Source: Bacteroidales bacterium
GTDB taxonomy: Bacteria; Bacteroidota; Bacteroidia; Bacteroidales; UBA10428
DNA length: 64,000 bases
NCBI GenBank assembly: GCA_016933335.1
Contig: JAFGBD010000078.1
Span: 20,646 to 84,645 of the forward strand
Reading direction: 5' to 3'
Shown: positions 57,461 to 64,000 of the stretch, piece after piece
Position numbering within the stretch: the first letter of the stretch is position 1
How the letters are laid out: each line of letters begins with the position of its first letter
Position numbers and translations under genes: made by a program
The notes under the pieces: generated by a model
Seen by the model: only the letters and a program-made list of their open reading frames with translations
What the model was told of the DNA's origin: nothing
Database searches by the model: none

Positions 57461-58018
57461 TTAATCCCATGAAATGTACAATTCTGTCAATTCATCTCCC
57501 CTGGTCATCGTCCTGCGTACTTCGATCTTCACATTTTTCGCACCTGAAATCTCAAGTGCGCGCTGTATCCATCCGCAGATCCGGCACTCAATAATTTCAC
57601 TGGGTTCTTCAAATTTTGTGATATCAACCAGTACCCAGTTATCACCTTTTTCAATGACCTCAATTTCTGATGGCCTGTAATAGGTTGACAGAATCCTGCT
57701 TGCCTTGCTGATAATGAAAAAAGGCGATACCGCCATGATAAAGAACTTATAGATACCGGTCAGTGCACTTTGGGCACTGTATCGCCCTGATTCCCAGGCA
57801 CCTTTCTCCATATCGCCGTTAAAAAACAATTCAGCCAGATGCCTGGTCGGAATCACTGCAGATTCATTCATGGGATACCAGTTTGAGGGAAGAACCGGTT
57901 CCGTGAAAATTCTCTTTGATTCTTCAGGTAAGCTGTTAAGCCAGTCCTGGTAACTGTCCGGATGATTTTTCTTAATAAACTCCACAATTGATTTTACTGC
58001 TGATCCTTTGATTTCCAT
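57461..58018 (-). CDS. Unrecognised cytoplasmic protein, possibly DUF2378-like
   Basis: 185 residues with no signal or catalytic motif. The text (GSAVKSIVEFIKKNHPD, RYSAQSALTGIYKFFIMAVSP, RILSTYYRPSEIEVIEKGDN, CRICGWIQRALEISGAKNV) resembles the myxobacterial TIGR02265/DUF2378 family. That family is related in layout to small-molecule sensing folds: a helical bundle followed by an alpha/beta end. This is a weak recollection. It is monocistronic with its own terminator. Confidence 0.55.
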   Translation of the reverse strand: MEIKGSAVKSIVEFIKKNHPDSYQDWLNSLPEESKRIFTEPVLPSNWYPMNESAVIPTRHLAELFFNGDMEKGAWESGRYSAQSALTGIYKFFIMAVSPFFIISKASRILSTYYRPSEIEVIEKGDNWVLVDITKFEEPSEIIECRICGWIQRALEISGAKNVKIEVRRTMTRGDELTELYISWD

Positions 58019-58140
58019 ATTGATAGTTTTAATAAGTTTGTAAATACGTGCGCTGACTATTTTGTTTAAATTCCTCTTTCTCCCTGGTTTATCAGGCCAT
58101 TGATATATTTACCTGTCATTTTGGTTATAAGAATAAAAAA

Positions 58141-59496
58141 TCACCTGATTGTATCAATAATCTCCTGAAAATCGATGTCAGAAAAATTACCGGAACTCAT
58201 CAGCAGGATATTATAACCATTCCAGTCACCCGAGCAAAGAAAATCCTTAAAACTTTTTCTGTCATTAAAGATGATGATCCGGCTATCTCCGAAAGACTCT
58301 TTAATATATTCAGTATCCAGCATTTCAAGCCGTTTGTGTCTGAGGGTTTCAGGATTATAAAATACAACCTTCTTATCAGCCCGATCCATGGTATCCCGGT
58401 ATTCGTGCAAAAACTCTTTTGTCAGACTACTGAAGGTGTGAAGCTCGATACATGCAATCAGCCTGCGACCGGGGAACTGGCTTTTTACGGCTTCGATGGT
58501 TGCTTTAAGCTTTGAAGGAGAATGGGCAAAATCAATAAAAACAGAAGAATTCATGGTCTGGTGTATCAGCTCCAGCCTTTTTTTTGCCCCTGTAAAAGAC
58601 TGAATGGCATTGTAAAAATCATCTCCGGCAATACCCAGCTGCTCGCATACCTTTAAGGCAGCACTGATGTTCTGCATGTTGTGCCTGCCAAAAAAAGCGA
58701 CTTTATATCTGTGGGTGTTACTAACCAGGTATGTTTCATTGTTCTTAATGATATGGTCATGGGTATCATAAGGGATTCTTTTAATATCGCCTCTCAGATG
58801 CCTGACAATATTCTTAACTTGCTGATCATACTTATAATAAACCAGGGCGCCATTTTCTTCAATCTGATCTGTGAATTTCCTGAATTGTGAACAATAGTCG
58901 CTGAAGGTTGGAAAAACGTTGATATGGTCCCATGCTATACCGCTGATCACTGCAATATGCGGTTTATAAAGATGGAATTTAGGCCTCGGGTCAACAGGAG
59001 ATGCCAGGTATTCATCCCCTTCAAAAACTGCTATTCCTGATTCATCCGATAAACCGGCCATGGTCTCAAATCCTTCAACCTGTGAACCAACCATGTAATC
59101 AAATTTCACTCCTGATTTTTTAAGTACATGCATGATCATTGAGGTGATTGTTGTTTTTCCATGACTGCCTCCAACCACCACCCGCATCTTGTTTCTTGTT
59201 TGTTCATAAAGGAATTCGGGGAAAGAAAAAATCTTACACTTAAGTTCAAGGGCTTTCAACAACTCCGGATTGTTTTCTCTGGCATGCATGCCAAGGATGA
59301 CTGCATCTGTGTCGGCAGTTATCTTTTCGGGGTACCAGCCGGGTTTCGGGGGCAGCAGACCGTGCAGTCTGAGCCTGGATTCAGACGGTTCGAAGATCTC
59401 GTCATCGGAACCTGTAACAGTATTTCCCTTCAGATGAAGGGCAATGGCGATGTTGTGCATGGCTGCACCTCCTATTGCAATGAAGTGAAGTTTCAT
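58141..59496 (-). CDS. mpl: UDP-N-acetylmuramate:tripeptide ligase (Mpl), muropeptide recycling
   Basis: A 451-residue Mur-ligase-family enzyme that rejoins recycled L-Ala-gamma-D-Glu-meso-DAP to UDP-MurNAc. The N-terminal nucleotide motif is FIAIGGAAMHNIAIAL, the ATP P-loop VVGGSHGKTTITSM, then FEGDEYLAS, DFAHSPSKLKATIEAV in the C-terminal domain. Mpl lacks the AMGG start of MurC and matches here in length. The ATG at 59496 is 1 bp after the stop of the upstream kinase fusion, so translation is coupled; the open frame beyond it overlaps that gene. Confidence 0.92.
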   Translation of the reverse strand: MKLHFIAIGGAAMHNIAIALHLKGNTVTGSDDEIFEPSESRLRLHGLLPPKPGWYPEKITADTDAVILGMHARENNPELLKALELKCKIFSFPEFLYEQTRNKMRVVVGGSHGKTTITSMIMHVLKKSGVKFDYMVGSQVEGFETMAGLSDESGIAVFEGDEYLASPVDPRPKFHLYKPHIAVISGIAWDHINVFPTFSDYCSQFRKFTDQIEENGALVYYKYDQQVKNIVRHLRGDIKRIPYDTHDHIIKNNETYLVSNTHRYKVAFFGRHNMQNISAALKVCEQLGIAGDDFYNAIQSFTGAKKRLELIHQTMNSSVFIDFAHSPSKLKATIEAVKSQFPGRRLIACIELHTFSSLTKEFLHEYRDTMDRADKKVVFYNPETLRHKRLEMLDTEYIKESFGDSRIIIFNDRKSFKDFLCSGDWNGYNILLMSSGNFSDIDFQEIIDTIR

Positions 59497-59497
59497 T

Positions 59498-62400
59498 TTA
59501 CCATTCACACAGGCTTTCGACAAATCTGGCAGAACCGTCCCGGAACCACCCATCAAGCTGGCTGACCTCTTTAAGTTGCTGCCCCCGTAAACGTGATACC
59601 ACCAGATAATTACAGCTAAGTTCAGATAATGCAGTCATGTCGCCCCATAGTTTTTCAAACTGAACAACCGGGAAGATATCTTCCTGACCCTTACCCCACC
59701 GTTTTTTAACGTCTTTTAAAGTAATATAGGTTGGCATACGCCTTGACATCTCCCTGACCGATTCTTTAACTTTTTCCGGGTTATTTAAGTCACTTCCGGA
59801 GAGTCCAAATATATCCAGCAGCTTATTGATATCAATCCAGATACTGTTTGTATTGTAATATGTCAATTCAAATTCAATCCGGTCATCAGGCAGGGCAAGG
59901 CCTTCAATCAGACGGACTTTCCCGTCAATCTTTGCCAGTCCGCCACCCCTGTCGTCCAGTTTCCTTGTGATAACTTCAACTGTCATAGCTGCTTTGCTTT
60001 GAATATGATAACCAAAGATGGCCGGATCTGCATTTGCACCAAGTGTATCAATATTCTGAATGAAAAGGTACTTCAGAGAGGGTTGTTTGTTCATTAAATG
60101 ATATAAAGTACCGTTAAGAAACATATTTGGTATTTCATACCAGTGACCAACAGGATGAATACATTGGTGAGGAAGGTTATCGGTATAATCCTCCGCCTCT
60201 CCTTTATCCCTGGCCCAGCTTATTAATGCATTATGCAAACTCTCCTGAACTTTTTGAGCCTGCTCATCCAGTAACTGCCTGGGCATTTCTTCCCACAGGT
60301 ACCTTAATTCCCTTTCTGTCGGAATCAGTCTTAATCCGATAACCCTTCCGGGTGAAAGGATAACTGTATCTTTAAACCCGTAAAAATCCTTATACTTTAA
60401 GAACGCGTCAATGGCATTATGAGTTAAATAGCTGGTTGTGAATATATGAGGGATATTTCTTCCGGCCATACAGGAGATCTTTTTGTTTTTTGCCAGATGG
60501 ACTTCCATAAAACTCCTGTGTTTTCCGGCAAGCTTTGAGAAATGATTAAGTGGTTTCACCACTCCTGCTCCTTTGGTCCATCTGCTGCCAATACCTCCTG
60601 CAAGAGTTACCAGTGCCAGTTCTCCCCTTTTCAGGGCTTCAATACCGTATTTTTCATTCTCCGGTGTGTCTGTATTTTCAATAAAGACCACATCCTTGTC
60701 ATCAACATCAACGATCTTACTATTTACAGGAAGTCTGTTCTGTGCCAGTCCTATACGCCCTGATTTCAGATCAGATTTAACCTGCTGGTGCATCTCAGAG
60801 TCAAAACCATATTCAGAAAGGCACTGTCCAAGGGTTGTTTCACCGGATTCATCACTGCCCGTTTGAGGCAGCATGTTCTCAAAAAGTCCGGAAACAAAAT
60901 TCTCATAACCTTGTTTGTTCCTGCTTATCTTTCCTAAGATTTCAAGTTCGCAAAGTTGTGAATCAGTGAGGCTGCTGAGCTCTTTCTTTAATAAAGCCGG
61001 CGTTGTAAGTGTATAATATTCAACAGGTAATATTGCCTCAGCACACTCAAGTATTTTGCATTGTGTACCGCTTTCATTAATACTGAAATCATATACCACC
61101 GGTTCCATGGCAAATGGAACGGCATTTTCAAATATTTTCTTTGTTTCAGACATGATAATCTGTAACTTATCCTGGGCCTTTTCTTTATATTCCGGATTAA
61201 AAACAAATCCCATACCACCTCCCGACATACCTCCCATCATCCAGAAACCCCAGAAGTTATCACAAAAGTATTTTTTAACCTGCTGAATAAGTGTCTCAGT
61301 ATAAATGTTGCTTGTCCATGGAATAATGGTCTGGATAGGCCCCTCAAAATTTTGCTGGGTAAATGAACCGATGGATTTAATATCTCCTGCTTTTAATTTA
61401 TTTACTACCTCATCGAAGTACTTTATGGCTTCTTTTCTGGCTATCCATTCGGCTTCTGAACGAAGCAGGTATTTTTCGGTTACCATTTCAAGAACAGGAC
61501 CTACATCCTGGGCCATACCTCCGTGAACCATTACAAGGCAATCCTGAAGTTTCTTACGGGTGTCGGCACTTACATCTTTCTTATTTAAAATGGTATGTTG
61601 CGGCAGTAAACGACCCTTACTGATACCATATTCAGGATCACCTTCTCCGGCAAGAACACCTTTAATTAATTTGATTCCCGGCCATACTCCTCCTGAATCC
61701 TGCCAGCCTCCTCCTGATCCGCCAATCCATTCTCCAAGTATAGCCCTTGCTGCCACCAGTCTGCGTTCTTCTTCATGGAGCGTCCCTGTCAGCAAATCAG
61801 TTTGTCCGGTAGCCCTCATACAAACAGCGATGAGCGAAGCCAGCAGATTGGTTGATACAGCCAGACGCGAACCTTTGGGGATATTATGTACCTTGCTGAT
61901 AATCTCAATTCCTTTCTCCTCACCAACCAGCCTCTCCAGTAAATCAGACAAAGGAGTTCCCGAGCCTTCCATACCTGCAGGGACTATTCCGGACGCGATG
62001 ACTGCTGCCTTCAGAAGACCGAGATAGTCTTTTGCAAAATCAAAAACATCTTCAAGTTTAGTGATACAAGTTGTCGCTCCAAGGTCAATACTTGTCAGTT
62101 TAAGAACAGCCTGGTCAATCACACGAAAATAGGTGTCAATGGGTGGCTTTGGTGAATTTTGCCTGTTCTTTTCCCTGACCTGCAGATTAACTGAAATATT
62201 AAGTACCTGCGCTCCCTCCGGAAAGTCCATACCAAGAAAGAATATGTCACTCCATCCGCTGTGGGTGATATCCATTCTTACAGGTGTTGATTCATTCAGA
62301 ATGGGATATAATCCGGATTTTTTGTCAGCTGTCAGTAACTCTTTTCTGACCTTCAGGGGATGATCCTGTGGGTGACCAACACGAAACATCCATTGATTCC

Positions 62401-62821
62401 CGTGAATAGACCGGACACTATATCTTACCTGATCAGCCAGGATCTTAAAAGCCAGATTATGATATGCCTCTGCCAAACCACTGGATATCCCCTCATTTAT
62501 TCCATAACGCTCCTGGATACCGAGAAAAATATCTATTGCTTCTTCAAAGCGGCGTTTCAGGATATGTTCACACGCATCAAACGGAATCAGACTCTTATGG
62601 CTGATCTCCTTTCTGAATGGTAAATGAAACCGGTGAATGGCATAAAGGAAAAACAGAGAACGAACCTTAAAATACAGATTTCCGCTCTCTCTCCTGAATT
62701 GGTCCAATTCCTTACATTCATCCAGTAGTTCCTCTGTTGTAGCCGATATACAGAATGAATCGAGTGAATGGTCCTTTAATACAGGATTCTCAGTAACTAT
62801 GATATCTGTCAGTTTACCCAT
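59498..62821 (-). CDS. GHMP sugar kinase - UDPGP-type nucleotidyltransferase fusion
   Basis: 1107 residues. Residues ~1-190 are an unassigned helical domain. Residues ~195-640 resemble the L-fucokinase/heptose-kinase GHMP branch: RMDITHSGWSDI, the region IPKGSRLAVSTN (~310-321) where GSGLGTSS is usual, and GGSGGGWQDSGGVWPG (~365-380). Residues ~735-1107 belong to the UDPGP (UTP-sugar-1-phosphate uridylyltransferase) family: TLAGGIGSRWTKGAGVVKP, HIFTTSYLTHNAI and FIQNIDTLGANADPAIF. The pair of activities would turn a free sugar into a UDP- or other NDP-sugar. The order is the reverse of Bacteroides Fkp. It is packed at 1 bp from both neighbours. Confidence 0.8.
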   Translation of the reverse strand: MGKLTDIIVTENPVLKDHSLDSFCISATTEELLDECKELDQFRRESGNLYFKVRSLFFLYAIHRFHLPFRKEISHKSLIPFDACEHILKRRFEEAIDIFLGIQERYGINEGISSGLAEAYHNLAFKILADQVRYSVRSIHGNQWMFRVGHPQDHPLKVRKELLTADKKSGLYPILNESTPVRMDITHSGWSDIFFLGMDFPEGAQVLNISVNLQVREKNRQNSPKPPIDTYFRVIDQAVLKLTSIDLGATTCITKLEDVFDFAKDYLGLLKAAVIASGIVPAGMEGSGTPLSDLLERLVGEEKGIEIISKVHNIPKGSRLAVSTNLLASLIAVCMRATGQTDLLTGTLHEEERRLVAARAILGEWIGGSGGGWQDSGGVWPGIKLIKGVLAGEGDPEYGISKGRLLPQHTILNKKDVSADTRKKLQDCLVMVHGGMAQDVGPVLEMVTEKYLLRSEAEWIARKEAIKYFDEVVNKLKAGDIKSIGSFTQQNFEGPIQTIIPWTSNIYTETLIQQVKKYFCDNFWGFWMMGGMSGGGMGFVFNPEYKEKAQDKLQIIMSETKKIFENAVPFAMEPVVYDFSINESGTQCKILECAEAILPVEYYTLTTPALLKKELSSLTDSQLCELEILGKISRNKQGYENFVSGLFENMLPQTGSDESGETTLGQCLSEYGFDSEMHQQVKSDLKSGRIGLAQNRLPVNSKIVDVDDKDVVFIENTDTPENEKYGIEALKRGELALVTLAGGIGSRWTKGAGVVKPLNHFSKLAGKHRSFMEVHLAKNKKISCMAGRNIPHIFTTSYLTHNAIDAFLKYKDFYGFKDTVILSPGRVIGLRLIPTERELRYLWEEMPRQLLDEQAQKVQESLHNALISWARDKGEAEDYTDNLPHQCIHPVGHWYEIPNMFLNGTLYHLMNKQPSLKYLFIQNIDTLGANADPAIFGYHIQSKAAMTVEVITRKLDDRGGGLAKIDGKVRLIEGLALPDDRIEFELTYYNTNSIWIDINKLLDIFGLSGSDLNNPEKVKESVREMSRRMPTYITLKDVKKRWGKGQEDIFPVVQFEKLWGDMTALSELSCNYLVVSRLRGQQLKEVSQLDGWFRDGSARFVESLCEW

Positions 62822-62822
62822 C

Positions 62823-63680
62823 TTACTTCCCCCTGTTTGAAATATCCTTCACTATGAAAAGTTCAAGTATCTCAGAAAGAACCTGATCGCGGTCTTTACC
62901 ATTTAAGGCGAGGGCCAGCTGTGCCTTTAACAATCCGTATTTATCCCCCATGTCGTAACGCAGGTCGTTCATCTCAAGAGCAAGGTATTGTTCAGTCCGG
63001 GCTAAAATATTTAAAGCATGGCTTAGATTAATCTTACTGCCTGGATTTTTTTCCAGTTCTTTTCCAAGAATATCCATAACAGTGGGGGTTAATACATGCA
63101 TGCCGAAAAAACAAAGGTAATGACCTGCCCTCAGACCCGGAACCAGCAGTTGCTGTTCCGCTATTGTCGGGGTAGGTTTTTCAATAACCTTGTTGATTTT
63201 ATACACCCCGGTGATATTCTGGTATCCTGTTCCTCCGACCACCCCGTAATTAGGAATCATACTCTCTCTTGTTGCCTGAACCGCAGATACAGCACATTGG
63301 TGCTTTTTAAAAAAGTCAACAAGGTGTTTTGCACAACGGTCACGATTTCTGTTTATGTATAAATGATCACCGACCAGGTGTAAAAAAGGCTCACCGGCGA
63401 CAAAGTTTTTTGCTGAATAAAGTGCATGTCCGTATCCGATAGCCTTTTCCTGGTGCACAAATTCAACATAGTGCCCGTATTGTCCGAGTACCTGGCTATA
63501 TGTTGTTTCATCGTCAGGATGTATAACCACACATATTTCCGTTATTCCTGCTGTAACAACTTCTTCTGTTAGAATCTCAAGTACAGACTTTTTTATTCCG
63601 TCTTTATCGATCAAAGTTTGTAAGGATAATTTCCTCTGATCAGGTGCCGCTGCTGTAATTAATGCTTTTCTGACTACCAT
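62823..63680 (-). CDS. GalU-like nucleotidyltransferase with degenerate active-site loop
   Basis: A 285-residue protein of the GalU (UTP-glucose-1-phosphate uridylyltransferase) fold: EEVVTAGITEICVVIHP, HQEKAIGYGHALYSAK, HLVGDHLYI, the segment INKVIEKPTP, and the C-terminal LRYDMGDKYGLLKAQ. The N-terminal nucleotide loop, normally G-x-G-T-R-x-L-P-x-T-K, reads ITAAAPDQRKLSLQTL, so the catalytic Arg context is changed and the invariant Gly residues are missing. It is either a divergent enzyme subgroup or a regulatory partner. It is first in the operon with the kinase fusion and mpl. Confidence 0.8.
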   Translation of the reverse strand: MVVRKALITAAAPDQRKLSLQTLIDKDGIKKSVLEILTEEVVTAGITEICVVIHPDDETTYSQVLGQYGHYVEFVHQEKAIGYGHALYSAKNFVAGEPFLHLVGDHLYINRNRDRCAKHLVDFFKKHQCAVSAVQATRESMIPNYGVVGGTGYQNITGVYKINKVIEKPTPTIAEQQLLVPGLRAGHYLCFFGMHVLTPTVMDILGKELEKNPGSKINLSHALNILARTEQYLALEMNDLRYDMGDKYGLLKAQLALALNGKDRDQVLSEILELFIVKDISNRGK

Positions 63681-64000
63681 GGCCTTTTAGTAATTATTTT
63701 TTTCTAAATATAGACTTTCCTGTAAAAATAATCTCTATCATCATTCAGGTTAATTGCATATAAATTGGATATCCATTGTAGCGCTTATATTTCAATCAGG
63801 TTAGAAAATTAATATACAAGAAACATAAATATACAAAATCACCATATACTTTCAATTGACTTCCATTACAGGAAATAAATGTATGATGAATAGCCGTTGT
63901 AAAAAACAAAAAATATCAGTAGTGTCCGACTAAAATATTAAAAAGAAGGGTACTCCCTTGAGGTTTCCCCTTCATGTTGTAGTTTTGTTTTAACGGAAAC
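63681..64000. other. Right-end intergenic region with possible insertion-sequence edge
   Basis: No gene is visible in the last 320 bp. From 63921 the text gtagtgtccgactaaaat, followed by an A-rich stretch and a GC-rich hairpin-like segment (aagggtactccctt, then ggtttccccttc), resembles the terminal repeat and leader of IS4-like Bacteroidota elements. No transposase start or second end is in the window, so this rests on recollection only. Confidence 0.3.

Noticed and set aside
62823..63680. Ordinary galU assignment
   Set aside because: The fold fits, but the nucleotide-binding loop is not the GalU one, so no gene symbol was given.

Overview
The window is a stretch of a Bacteroidota chromosome, probably an environmental member of the Bacteroidales/Marinilabiliales type. 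The evidence is type IX secretion (T9SS) cargo tails of both type A and type B, a PorP/SprF-family outer-membrane protein, a GldA-like ABC ATPase, Bacteroidota-only families (DUF6702- and DUF6913-like), AT-rich intergenic DNA, and promoters of the TAnnTTTG (-7) kind, often with no Shine-Dalgarno. Most of the window is ordinary chromosomal housekeeping DNA. No prophage or integrative element is visible, apart from a possible insertion-sequence edge at the right end.

Layout. 1-9.9 kb: start of a GldA-like ATPase, small heat-shock protein, GH105 lipoprotein, ribokinase, a membrane protein/XRE regulator pair, M3 peptidase and SecA. 10.4-21.2 kb: a TPR/PP2C signalling protein split by one in-frame TGA, Lnt, an AraC regulator, a small outer-membrane protein behind a long structured leader, then ligA - DUF6913-like - dapA. 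21.4-31.7 kb: a T9SS/surface region with a LamG cargo, the run sprF-like - PKD cargo - SprB/CHU_C-like cargo, a divergent ECF sigma factor, an anti-sigma factor whose outside part resembles the tail of the neighbouring cargo, a free-standing type A sorting domain, an esterase and a large outer-membrane protein. 32-43.2 kb: pabB, tilS, a DHOD-like protein, yggS, plsY, GTP-dependent pckG and ppdK. 43.5-46.3 kb: a GNAT-BKACE fusion followed by a CapK/PaaK-like adenylate-forming enzyme. 46.3-53.3 kb: a tRNA-Cys-like relic beside xerD, a UDP-glucuronate epimerase, a DUF6702-like protein, a large CHU_C cargo and a TPR protein. 53.4-57.1 kb: an aromatic operon, pheA - DAHP synthase/chorismate mutase - aroB - aroD. 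57.5-63.7 kb: an unrecognised protein, then a tightly packed operon of a degenerate GalU-like protein, a GHMP-kinase/UDPGP fusion and mpl.

How it fits together. The aromatic operon feeds chorismate to PheA here and to PabB at 32 kb. PckG and PpdK together control carbon flow at the PEP node. DapA and Mpl serve diaminopimelate supply and muropeptide recycling. PlsY, Lnt and SecA serve the envelope.

The three parts most likely to be undescribed are: (1) the ECF sigma/cargo-tail anti-sigma/orphan sorting-domain cassette facing a T9SS cargo operon (25.8-28.8 kb); (2) the GNAT-BKACE fusion with its ligase (43.5-46.3 kb); (3) the GalU-like plus kinase-uridylyltransferase pair (59.5-63.7 kb).
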